Shown: positions 7,797 to 15,482 of the stretch, piece by piece
How positions within the stretch are numbered: the stretch's first letter is position 1
How the letters are laid out: the number at the start of each line of letters is the position of its first letter
From: Parcubacteria group bacterium GW2011_GWF1_45_5
GTDB lineage: Bacteria > Patescibacteriota > Minisyncoccia > UBA6257 > Brennerbacteraceae
DNA length: 35,103 bases
Assembly: GCA_001001795.1 (NCBI GenBank)
Contig: LCLB01000001.1
Span: 8,249-43,351, forward strand
Direction of reading: 5' to 3'
The notes under the pieces: model-generated
What the model was told of the DNA's origin: nothing
The model's input: the letters and a program-made list of their open reading frames with translations, nothing else
Databases searched by the model: none
Translations under genes and position numbers: made by a program

Positions 7797-8735
7797 ATGA
7801 AACAAATAAAAAAAACAGTCATTTTTTTCAGTTATACATGCAACAACAGATGCGTTTTTTGCATTAATTACAATAAAAGGAAGATTGCCGCGCCGTCTTA
7901 CACAGATGTTAAAAAGGATATATTGAATGCAAAAAGGAGAGGAAGCACGTATCTGGAACTCATCGGAGGGGAACCGACCATAGATCCCAATATCTTGGGG
8001 CTTATTCTGTTTGCCAAAAGAATGAAGTTCGAGACCGTTATGATGGCGACAAACGGCAGGATGTTCGCCTATAAAGATTTTACCGAAAAGATTTTACGCG
8101 TGGGCCTTAATAGCATTATTTTCTCTATTCATGGTCATACGGCAACGCTGCATGACTCATTGACCGGGGTGCAGGGGAGTTTTGCGCAATTGAATCAGGG
8201 GGTAAAAAATGTCCAAAAGATCTCCAAGAAACTTCACCTACAGGTAATGCTCGGGACAAATACAACCATTGTGAGGCAAAACTATAAACTTTTACCACGA
8301 ATCGGAGCCTATATAAAAAAAATCGGTCTTTATAACGCAGAGTTCATTTTCGTTGATCCAACGTACGGTGGGGCGCATGATGATTTCCGTACCCTTGTGC
8401 CCAAGATTTCGGAGATTGCGCCATACGCTCATGCATGCTTGGATATTGGAAAGAAATACAAGATTCAGCACTGGCATATCCGGTATGTTCCCTTGTGTTA
8501 CTTTCAGAATTATCTTGACCAAATCAGTGAATTGAATGAAATAAATGTTTATAGTAATGTCGAGCACATTGCCCCTGACTTTTACAATTCACATGCTCTC
8601 GAAGGAAGGAAATTAGTAGGGAGGGCGCGTCCTTCGAAATGTAAAGGGTGCGGACTTTATGCGATGTGTGAGGGGATATGGAAAGAATATCTTCGCCATT
8701 ATGGCGATTCTGAATTAATCCCTCAAAAGGCATGA
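7797..8735 (+). CDS. Radical SAM/SPASM-like enzyme
   Basis: This 312-aa enzyme has a complete set of motifs: C15-x3-C19-x2-C22 (YTCNNRCVFC), GGEPT (57-61), NGRMF, IHGH...HDSLTGVQGSF, VPLC (C234) and CX2CX5C (C282, C285, C291) ending CEGIWKEYLRHYG. It belongs to the LHGx5HD subgroup, like the modules at 1592-4430 and 13266. Its TGA overlaps the ATG of the FemAB-like gene by 4 nt, tying the array to the acyltransferase and glycosyltransferase block. A GGCGGTGG stretch about 17 nt upstream is too far to be a normal ribosome site. Substrate unknown. Confidence 0.88.
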   Translation: MKQIKKTVIFFSYTCNNRCVFCINYNKRKIAAPSYTDVKKDILNAKRRGSTYLELIGGEPTIDPNILGLILFAKRMKFETVMMATNGRMFAYKDFTEKILRVGLNSIIFSIHGHTATLHDSLTGVQGSFAQLNQGVKNVQKISKKLHLQVMLGTNTTIVRQNYKLLPRIGAYIKKIGLYNAEFIFVDPTYGGAHDDFRTLVPKISEIAPYAHACLDIGKKYKIQHWHIRYVPLCYFQNYLDQISELNEINVYSNVEHIAPDFYNSHALEGRKLVGRARPSKCKGCGLYAMCEGIWKEYLRHYGDSELIPQKA

Positions 8736-9784
8736 TAGAGCCCTTGCGGGAGGAGGATTACGGAGTATGGGACGCTTTCGTGGAAGAATCTTCCGACGGG
8801 ACATTATTCCATACGATCGCGTGGAAGAGAATTTTAGAGGAAACATTCGGTTACCAGCCATATTATTTTATTTTAAGAGACGCCAAAGGCGGGATTGCCG
8901 GGATATTTCCGGCGTTTTTGGTCAGGGGTATCCATGGAAAGGTGCTTGTGTCGTTGCCGTTTATGGAGTACGGAGGGCCAATTGTACGGGATGGGTATTA
9001 CGCATCGATGTTTGAAAGTATCGTTAATTTATTTGTGATGTTAAAAAAAGAACAAGGCGTACGTTATCTTGAGATAAAGACGCCTCCAGATACGCAATAT
9101 CATGACGCAGAGTCGTTCTTATTTGCGCCGGTTGTTAAGGCATACGATTATAGTATTAATATCGGCGGGAGGGATTTTACGAATGATTTTTGGCCGAAGA
9201 TGAAAGCGAAAACAAGGGTTCGGCACTCAGTTGTGCAATCGTGCCGGTACGGGGTAGGAGTGGCAGATGCCGATATACACTCCTTCTATGCGCTTCATGT
9301 CAGTAGTATGGCGCGTGTCGGTTCACTTCCATGGCCACAACGATTTTTTGCAAATATACGCACATATTATCCTGCATCACGGTTTATCGGGGCATATATT
9401 GATAAAAAAATGATCGGGGCAATGCTTAATTTGCCGTATCGGGCAAGGGATTTAGCGGTTGTGCTGTCGTACGATCGTTCATGCCAAGCATACCGGGCAA
9501 GCGATCTTTTGTATTATCATGAGATACGGTTTGCTTTTGAGAATCGATTCGCCACAGTTGATTTTGGCCGTACCCGTCCCGATTCCCCGTACGAAAAATA
9601 CAAACAAAAATGGGGAGCGACAAAACATACGCTTTATAGCTACGTGTACCCCGCAGATATGTGCCATTTGGTCGATCCGTATGCCTCCTATACGCGCTTC
9701 GCGCGATTCACAAGAAATAACATAGCATGGAACGCCTTCGTACATACTTTTTTCGGGCAAAACGCCATACGCTATTTCCCGTAA
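8732..9784 (+). CDS. FemAB/GNAT-like acyltransferase
   Basis: This 350-aa soluble protein resembles FemAB-type or GNAT-fold acyltransferases (BioF2-like/Acetyltransf_6 class). The N-terminal half has W-x-A-F, LFHTIAWKRILEETFGY and FPAFLVRG. The C-terminal half has FIGAYIDKKMIGAMLNL, YRASDLLYYHEI and VDFGRTRPDS...YKQKWGA, which is typical of the second GNAT fold. Such enzymes transfer amino-acyl or acyl groups onto cell-wall or exopolysaccharide precursors. It is translationally coupled to the preceding radical SAM gene (ATGA). The actual donor and acceptor cannot be read from sequence. Confidence 0.72.
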   Translation: MIEPLREEDYGVWDAFVEESSDGTLFHTIAWKRILEETFGYQPYYFILRDAKGGIAGIFPAFLVRGIHGKVLVSLPFMEYGGPIVRDGYYASMFESIVNLFVMLKKEQGVRYLEIKTPPDTQYHDAESFLFAPVVKAYDYSINIGGRDFTNDFWPKMKAKTRVRHSVVQSCRYGVGVADADIHSFYALHVSSMARVGSLPWPQRFFANIRTYYPASRFIGAYIDKKMIGAMLNLPYRARDLAVVLSYDRSCQAYRASDLLYYHEIRFAFENRFATVDFGRTRPDSPYEKYKQKWGATKHTLYSYVYPADMCHLVDPYASYTRFARFTRNNIAWNAFVHTFFGQNAIRYFP

Positions 9785-10440
9785 ATTTGGAGATCCGACA
9801 GCGGATATTTTTCAACCGTGTTGCGGAAGATTTCGGGACACGTGCGTGGGCTACGGGTAGGGTGGCGGAACGGCAGGCAATACGTCGATGGACGGCAGAA
9901 CGTATCATATACGGCGAGAACATTCTCGACGTCGGTGTCGGCAACGGTCTTATGTTCCAGTACCTTAAAAGGAAAATCAATTATACGGGTATCGATATTT
10001 CCGAGAATATGCTTATTCAGGCCGGAATTCGGGCGCGTCATTACGGGATTCCCTTCACTGCCCTACAGGGTAATGCCGCTGCGTTGCCGTTCCCCGATAG
10101 TTCGTTCGATACAGTTATGTGCATAGATATGTTCCATCATATTCCCCGGTTTCTTCGGAGTCGCGTATTAGGTGAACTTGTACGGGTAGTGCGTCCCCGC
10201 GGTCAAATTATTATAGAAATAAAGAATCAATGGAATCCATTCATCGCATGTGGATATTTGATTGGCGGTATGGTTCATGGCGTTACTATGGTCCCCGTTA
10301 ATCCGTTTAATGTCCGGCATTATTTCTCCGAAACAGGTTTTCATATACAAGACAAATTTATTGTGCCTCCGCGCATATGCCCGCCGTTCATCGTGTTTGA
10401 TTTGCGTCAGGGTACAGGCGATGTCCGTGTGATACAATAA
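9727..10440 (+). CDS. Class I SAM-dependent methyltransferase
   Basis: This 237-aa methyltransferase has motif I ILDVGVGNG (about 67-75), an acidic YTGIDIS (motif II), and FDTVMCIDMFHHI followed by LVRVVRPRGQIIIE (motifs IV-V), all typical of UbiE/Methyltransf_11-type enzymes acting on small molecules, lipids or sugars. A hydrophobic segment around IACGYLIGGMVHG may contact membrane or a lipid substrate. The chosen ATG lies 58 nt inside the acyltransferase gene in another frame, an unusually long overlap; a shorter start (TTG near 9786) is possible. The location suggests a role in the same surface-molecule pathway. Confidence 0.8.
   Translation: MERLRTYFFRAKRHTLFPVNLEIRQRIFFNRVAEDFGTRAWATGRVAERQAIRRWTAERIIYGENILDVGVGNGLMFQYLKRKINYTGIDISENMLIQAGIRARHYGIPFTALQGNAAALPFPDSSFDTVMCIDMFHHIPRFLRSRVLGELVRVVRPRGQIIIEIKNQWNPFIACGYLIGGMVHGVTMVPVNPFNVRHYFSETGFHIQDKFIVPPRICPPFIVFDLRQGTGDVRVIQ
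10430..10438 (+). promoter_or_regulatory. Possible extended -10 promoter
   Basis: TGA directly followed by TACAAT (10433-10438) matches a TGN-extended -10 element. It overlaps the methyltransferase stop and would start transcription about 40 nt before the glycosyltransferase ATG. No convincing -35. Confidence 0.35.
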
Positions 10441-10483
10441 AACAAGGGAATAAAATTATGTAAATATTTTTCCTACCTTGATT

Positions 10484-11173
10484 ATGACGGTATCAGTTAT
10501 TGTTCCGGTGTACAACGAAGAAAAAACCATCGCGACAACCATTCGCGCGATCAATGCGGTTAATATATCAAAACAAGTGATTATTGTTGATGATGGCTCT
10601 ACGGATGCAACCCGTGAGGCTATCGGTATGCTGTGCGATCAATACCAGTTCATATTAATCAGACACGAGGGTAATCAAGGGAAAGGAACCGCCATTCAAT
10701 CGGCGCTTGCCCATGCCACTGGCGAAATATCTGTTATTCAGGACGCGGATCTGGAAACCAGCCCCGATAATTATCCACGCCTGGTAGAGCCGATTATCCG
10801 GGGCGAAACAGGGGTGGTGTTTACGTATCGCATACGTGCCCCTATAACCAAAGAATCATTGTCGCATTGGGTGTACCGTTGGGGGAACGCGGTGCAAACA
10901 TGCTTGGCTAATTTGTTATTTGGCGCCAGTATACGTGACGTAAACAGTGGTTGTAAGGCGTTCAGAACCGATATATTGAAAGCATTTGAATTGCGGGAAC
11001 GGGGATTTGCCGTTGAACATGAGATGACGGCGAAGGCATTAAAGAGGAGTCGTTGTATATACCAACTGCCGATTCGATATTTTCCCCGTACGATTAGGCA
11101 GGGTAAGAAAATAAATTTTTTTGACGGTATCAAAGGAATTACAGCCCTTATTCGATACAGATTCATTCCGTGA
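10484..11173 (+). CDS. Family 2 glycosyltransferase (DPM1/DPG synthase-like)
   Basis: This ~229-aa GT-A fold glycosyltransferase has SVIVPVYNEEKTI at the start, VDDGSTD as the nucleotide-binding acidic motif, GNQGKGTAI, the DxD-like QDADLE, DVNSGCKAF and RGFAVEHEMTAKA. This order matches the polyprenyl-phosphate mannosyl/glucosyltransferase subgroup, which makes a lipid-linked sugar donor. No membrane anchor is seen. A TTG two codons upstream is an alternative start, but ATG 10484 is preferred. Its stop overlaps the GTG of the next gene, a GT-C-like membrane protein that could use the lipid-linked sugar; that pairing is typical but inferred. Confidence 0.85.
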   Translation: MTVSVIVPVYNEEKTIATTIRAINAVNISKQVIIVDDGSTDATREAIGMLCDQYQFILIRHEGNQGKGTAIQSALAHATGEISVIQDADLETSPDNYPRLVEPIIRGETGVVFTYRIRAPITKESLSHWVYRWGNAVQTCLANLLFGASIRDVNSGCKAFRTDILKAFELRERGFAVEHEMTAKALKRSRCIYQLPIRYFPRTIRQGKKINFFDGIKGITALIRYRFIP

Positions 11174-12999
11174 AGAATATGTTTTCCAACAAGATGATTT
11201 CTAAAATGTTGACGGTTACGGTCATTATGGCGGTATATGTTCTGCTTATTTTGTTCATTAATCCCGGCATCCTGTCGTTCCATCGTGATCCGATATTATT
11301 CGAGGAAGATATCAGAATTTTCGTTTATACTTTTCCTTTATTGGCAGTGATTATTGCCGGATACATTTGTTTTTGCGAAAGGCGTGTATTTCTGGAAGTG
11401 ATGCGTTCGGTTCCTAAAAGATATTTTATAACCCTGGGGATAACGGTGATTATTTTTCTTCTTGTCTGTTGTTGGGGAGGATTGACCCTTAAGTTTTTTA
11501 ATCCAACCGATGCCGAATGGGCCGAACTGCATTACGCCAGGGACTTGGTGACGGGCGATAAACGTGCATTTCTTTATCTTATAGACCGGGTAATGGGCAT
11601 CTTGATATATGCCATAGGATTTAAGGTATTTGGATTTACGCCTTTTGTAGGGACAATAACCAGCTTAGTGGTCGGCGCCCTCTCCATTGTCGCGGTTTTC
11701 TTCTTGGCCCAAGTTCTATTTCGTAATCCTCGGATCAGTTTGGCCAGCGGCATGGTGTACGCCGCGAACCCCCATGTCCTGATTTTTTCTTCGGTCAGGA
11801 TGGGATACACGATTATAGTCGGTCTTTTCATGTTACTTTTTATTATCGCCGCGGTTTTAGCCTTTAGGCGGCATTCTTTTCCCCTGCACATTGTCGCCTT
11901 GGCTTGTTTTGCGGTTATGAATCAGACCAAACCAGAGTACTTTGTTCTGATCGGGGTTTACGCATTTTGCTATCTGTTATTCGGAGAATTTAGGCATTTA
12001 TCCTGGCGACGTACGGCAGTATTGTGTCTGGTTTTGTTTTTATTCTCCATACCATTTTTACTAACTAATTATCATTTCCGCCAGACAACCATGGATGGTT
12101 GGTGTAGCTTTCCTTCGCAACCATTTCATGATGGCAGATTCTATTCTTATTTTTCGCCTGTGCTAGCCCCTATGGACGTAGCTTTGCGTTTCTTATTGAA
12201 TAATCGTTTTTCCCTGAATTATTTCTTCAACGATATTCCTTCGTTTATTTCGTTTTGGGGTTCTCTGAAGATGGTAATTATAAGCGTGGTGGCAATGGTT
12301 GGCTTTTTGCTTTCTTTTAAGAAACATTTTAGGGATAATTTGTTCTTATTTTTATCCTTCGTAATAATGTCGTTTATATATTTAGCCGATTGTATTTACT
12401 ACGAGGATCGTTTGGCGGTTCCGACTTACAATATTGCTGTTTTGTATGTCGGTTTTGCCATTGGTTTTCTTGCGGATTCGTTGACGAGGTTCATCGGGAA
12501 GGGCGAGATATCCAGGTATATTTCTGTCATCATCATTTCGTTGGCTGTTTCATTGGTGTCGTTGGGAGTGGCTTTTAAAAGTTATCGTTCATATCTCGGT
12601 GAACGTCTTTTGCCGCATTCGCTGTTGGACCTTTCGTCAACTTATAGTGTCGATATTTATGGAGACTTAAGATCAATCTCGGATAAATACGGTTTTGCGC
12701 CCGCGCAATCATATCTTATTCTCCCTGGTCACGCTGAGCTGCATTCGGCTCAATTTCTTGGTTATGAAGCGATTGCTCTTTCTGATATGTTCGACAGCTC
12801 GTTTTTTACTGACCGCGATCTTTTCCTTGGAAACTTTCAACTGCCTCATGGGGCATTTAAGAATAATTATTTCATCGAGAGTCCCCAGTGTTCTCCGCCC
12901 GATCAGGAGCTTGGTGTCATGTGCGAATTTGTAAAAATAAACTATAAGGAACGTATGATAGGGCAATGGGGAGTGTATACTATATATCAATTAAAGTAA
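11170..12999 (+). CDS. Polytopic GT-C-like membrane glycosyltransferase
   Basis: This 609-aa protein has about ten to twelve hydrophobic segments and a soluble C-terminal part of about 100 residues. After the second or third membrane segment it has FNPTDAEWAELHYARDL, an acidic first-loop motif like that of the PMT/ArnT (GT-C) superfamily, and later KPEYFVLIG. Such enzymes move a sugar from a polyprenyl-phosphate donor to an acceptor on the outer face of the membrane. The GTG start overlaps the preceding stop (GTGA); ATG 11179 is an alternative. Coupling to a DPM1-like gene supports the assignment. Acceptor unknown. Confidence 0.75.
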   Translation: MKNMFSNKMISKMLTVTVIMAVYVLLILFINPGILSFHRDPILFEEDIRIFVYTFPLLAVIIAGYICFCERRVFLEVMRSVPKRYFITLGITVIIFLLVCCWGGLTLKFFNPTDAEWAELHYARDLVTGDKRAFLYLIDRVMGILIYAIGFKVFGFTPFVGTITSLVVGALSIVAVFFLAQVLFRNPRISLASGMVYAANPHVLIFSSVRMGYTIIVGLFMLLFIIAAVLAFRRHSFPLHIVALACFAVMNQTKPEYFVLIGVYAFCYLLFGEFRHLSWRRTAVLCLVLFLFSIPFLLTNYHFRQTTMDGWCSFPSQPFHDGRFYSYFSPVLAPMDVALRFLLNNRFSLNYFFNDIPSFISFWGSLKMVIISVVAMVGFLLSFKKHFRDNLFLFLSFVIMSFIYLADCIYYEDRLAVPTYNIAVLYVGFAIGFLADSLTRFIGKGEISRYISVIIISLAVSLVSLGVAFKSYRSYLGERLLPHSLLDLSSTYSVDIYGDLRSISDKYGFAPAQSYLILPGHAELHSAQFLGYEAIALSDMFDSSFFTDRDLFLGNFQLPHGAFKNNYFIESPQCSPPDQELGVMCEFVKINYKERMIGQWGVYTIYQLK

Positions 13000-13009
13000 T
13001 CAAACAATT

Positions 13010-13228
13010 ATGGTTAAAAAGGTATCGACGAAAATTAAGGAATATGTTCTGGTATACCAAAGCCAGGAACATTATGAGGTGCTGGGGTATGTTCGAGCTC
13101 CATCTATGATAGTAGCCAAGAAGAGGGCTCAAAAAAAACTTCTGCCGGAAGCGAAATATTATAATGTTCCGCAAGCGGAAATAGACGAGATAGCGGGTTT
13201 CGACAGAGTAGACTTTGATTTGAAATAA
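13010..13228 (+). CDS. Small basic protein of unknown function (72 aa)
   Basis: This 72-aa protein was not recognised. It has a lysine-rich start (MVKKVSTKIKEY), a central VRAPSMIVAKKRAQKKLLP helix-like segment, and an acidic end (EIDEIAGFDRVDFDLK). It contains no cysteine, signal peptide or membrane segment. It begins 10 nt after the GT-C gene and ends 37 nt before a radical SAM gene, so it is probably co-transcribed. It could be a peptide substrate, a small partner protein or an unrelated conserved protein; nothing in the sequence decides this. Confidence 0.65.
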   Translation: MVKKVSTKIKEYVLVYQSQEHYEVLGYVRAPSMIVAKKRAQKKLLPEAKYYNVPQAEIDEIAGFDRVDFDLK

Positions 13229-13265
13229 TCATTTTGTATTTTCCGTTTCATTGCCATTCTTGATT

Positions 13266-14195
13266 ATGCCCGATGTTGCCATTTGGAACCAGTGTAACAA
13301 TCATTGCGTGATGTGCACGAATTCTTTATCTTTCCAATCGGAGAAAGAGAGTGTTCCTTACGCATTTAAAAGTATCAAACAAAGATGGGTGCGACGCGCC
13401 ATGGGGCCGGAGGATGTGATTTCTTTCAGCGGGGGAGAGCCCACGATTCATCCTGAATTTTTCGAAATTATCCATTGGTTTCGTGCCGAATATCCCAAAC
13501 GCACCATTGTAGTGGTGTCGAACGGGAGAATGTTTAGTTATCTTCAATTCACGAGAAACATTCTGAAAATCAGTAATATTCTTTTTGAAGTCGCCCTTCA
13601 TGGATACGATGAGAAATCGCACGACAGTGTAACCCGTGCTCCGGGGAGTTTCCGACAGACCGTTCAAGGGATTCATCACATCTTACGCCACAAGAAAGCA
13701 TCGCAAGAATTGGAGATACGGATTGTCGTCACCAAACTTACTTATAAGCACCTGGGGAAGATACTCTCTTTTGTTGAAAAAGAATTCGGCGCTCAAAAGA
13801 TACGGGACATCGCTCTGATTTTTATAGAAATGGAGGGTCAGGCTCAAGATAACGCACGAGTCGTGGGCATATCGTATGAAAAGGTAAAGAAATATATAGA
13901 ATCTGCCGTCCACGACTGGTCATCGTCTTTCCGTGAACTTCGATTGCTTCATTTTCCTTTATGCACAATTCCTCAAATATTATGGCCGTACGCATGGAGA
14001 ACGCTCAGGGAAGAGGAGGTGACCTTTTTGTCGCGTTGTGCATCGTGTCTGATGAAGAAATATTGCTTGGGAATCCATAAGGACTATATAAGCATCATGG
14101 GGAAGGGAGAATTCAAACCGGTTCGAAATATGAAGAAAAAGATAGAAAAGGGGATCTCTTTCTATAAGCCCATTAAAAGCATTTCGCGGGGATGA
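13266..14195 (+). CDS. Radical SAM/SPASM-like enzyme next to GxGD protease
   Basis: This 309-aa enzyme has C10-x3-C14-x2-C17 (NQCNNHCVMC), SGGEPT (GGE 56-58), NGRMF, LHGYDEKSHDSVTRAPGSF, FPLC (C233) and CX2CX5C (C258, C261, C267). It is clearly a member of the same subgroup as the array at 1-8735, although about 4.5 kb of acyl- and glycosyltransferase genes separate it from them. ATG 13266 places the cluster motif at the usual distance from the N-terminus; TTG 13251 is the alternative. The stop overlaps the ATG of an A24-like protease (ATGA), so the two are coupled. Substrate unknown. Confidence 0.88.
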   Translation: MPDVAIWNQCNNHCVMCTNSLSFQSEKESVPYAFKSIKQRWVRRAMGPEDVISFSGGEPTIHPEFFEIIHWFRAEYPKRTIVVVSNGRMFSYLQFTRNILKISNILFEVALHGYDEKSHDSVTRAPGSFRQTVQGIHHILRHKKASQELEIRIVVTKLTYKHLGKILSFVEKEFGAQKIRDIALIFIEMEGQAQDNARVVGISYEKVKKYIESAVHDWSSSFRELRLLHFPLCTIPQILWPYAWRTLREEEVTFLSRCASCLMKKYCLGIHKDYISIMGKGEFKPVRNMKKKIEKGISFYKPIKSISRG

Positions 14196-15373
14196 CCATT
14201 CCTTCAACCGTTATTACCTATTTATTCCTGATTCCTCTTGGATTGCTTGGTGGCATCACCAGTTATACTGACATCAGATACGGGAAGATAAAGAACATTC
14301 ATTTGCTTTTGGGGTTGATATATTCGATTTGTTTGTATTCTTTTCTGATTGTTTACAGTACGTACGGCATTCATCAACCGGGTAATCTGAAATATCTTTT
14401 CAATCTATTTCTAAACGGATCCTTTGCGTTTTTATGCGGTTATCTTTTATGGCGTTTTGATTTATGGGCGGCAGGGGATGCGAAACTTTTTTCTCTTTTT
14501 GCGTTTCTTATCCCTCTGGAGTTTTATTCTCGCAGTTATATCTCTCTTTTCCCCTCGGCAACGCTTCTGATCGATGCATTCCTTTTCATCTGTTCCGCTT
14601 TTATTGTTGAAATGCTTTGCAAATTGACCCTATCGCTGTACGGTATCGCTAGGAGTTTTCTTAGAAAAATTAAAGAAGGTTTTAGGTTGTCTTTCTCCGA
14701 TTTTTTCCGAATGCGATGGGGAGTTTTAAAGAGCTTTATTATAGAAACAGGGAAATTGTTTCTATTGTGCACCAGCGCGCTTATTGCCATCGAGGGCCTT
14801 TCAATTTTTCTGAAAAAGATTATCCCTTCGGCGAACATATCGCACCCTTTGCTTTTTCAAACATTTTTTTTCGCGTTGCAAATCATTTTATTTAGATCCC
14901 TTTGGAAAAACAAAATATTTGTTAGATTAATTTTAGTGGCAGGCGCAGTATGCGGTACCATTTTTCTTTTATCGCATAATGGAATATTATTACTGAATCT
15001 GGTAAAAAACTCTATAATCCTTTTGCTTTTGGTGGGAGTTGTCATGCAGATGGTCTATACGTACATCGAATCTCACGAGACCAGAAGAATAAGGGCTAAA
15101 GATGTTTGTCTGGGTAGCTTTATTACCCCGGAGTCGTTACTTTATATAGAAAATGAGTTTAAAAAGAAAAATAAGGCAGATGAGCTCGGTACCTGTTGTT
15201 CCGATGGTTTGACAAGGATCCAGGCGGATCTTATCCGTGACGTATTCGAAAACGATGACAGCATTCGGATAAACGTATATAAAACCTTCTTTTTCGCACC
15301 TTTTATATTTTTGGCCTTCTTATTCACGATTTTGACAAAGGGATCATTCTTGTTTTTCCTTCTGGATCTTTAA
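14192..15373 (+). CDS. A24 (prepilin peptidase-like) GxGD membrane protease
   Basis: This 393-aa polytopic protein has the two aspartates of type IV prepilin/preflagellin peptidases: D27 in SYTDIRYGKIKN after the first membrane segment and D96 in WAAGDAKLF. The second motif is AAGD rather than the usual GxGD, a small deviation. The family cleaves short leaders from pilin-like precursors at the cytoplasmic face of the membrane. The protein is longer than a minimal A24 enzyme and lacks the CxxC N-methyltransferase domain of PilD. Several extra membrane segments and a soluble stretch (about 290-360) follow the catalytic core. Coupling to a radical SAM gene is unusual and suggests joint processing of one substrate (inference). 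Confidence 0.7.
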   Translation: MTIPSTVITYLFLIPLGLLGGITSYTDIRYGKIKNIHLLLGLIYSICLYSFLIVYSTYGIHQPGNLKYLFNLFLNGSFAFLCGYLLWRFDLWAAGDAKLFSLFAFLIPLEFYSRSYISLFPSATLLIDAFLFICSAFIVEMLCKLTLSLYGIARSFLRKIKEGFRLSFSDFFRMRWGVLKSFIIETGKLFLLCTSALIAIEGLSIFLKKIIPSANISHPLLFQTFFFALQIILFRSLWKNKIFVRLILVAGAVCGTIFLLSHNGILLLNLVKNSIILLLLVGVVMQMVYTYIESHETRRIRAKDVCLGSFITPESLLYIENEFKKKNKADELGTCCSDGLTRIQADLIRDVFENDDSIRINVYKTFFFAPFIFLAFLFTILTKGSFLFFLLDL

Positions 15374-15375
15374 CC

Positions 15376-15403
15376 TTGTTCCTTCGGGGCTTTTTGTTAT
15401 ACT
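15376..15403 (+). promoter_or_regulatory. Predicted promoter upstream of cysteine desulfurase
   Basis: TTGTTC (15376-15381) and TATACT (15398-15403) are spaced by 16 bp in the 109-nt gap before the desulfurase ATG. This separates its transcription from the protease gene upstream. Confidence 0.4.
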
Positions 15404-15482
15404 GTAAGAGCAGATATCTATTTTCTGACCTTTGCGATAATATTTGCACGACATACTTTGCGATAGATCGAGTTTATTATTT

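Noticed and set aside
15444-15482. TTG start for the cysteine desulfurase
   Set aside because: The family usually starts a few residues before YLDxAAST, matching the ATG at 15483.
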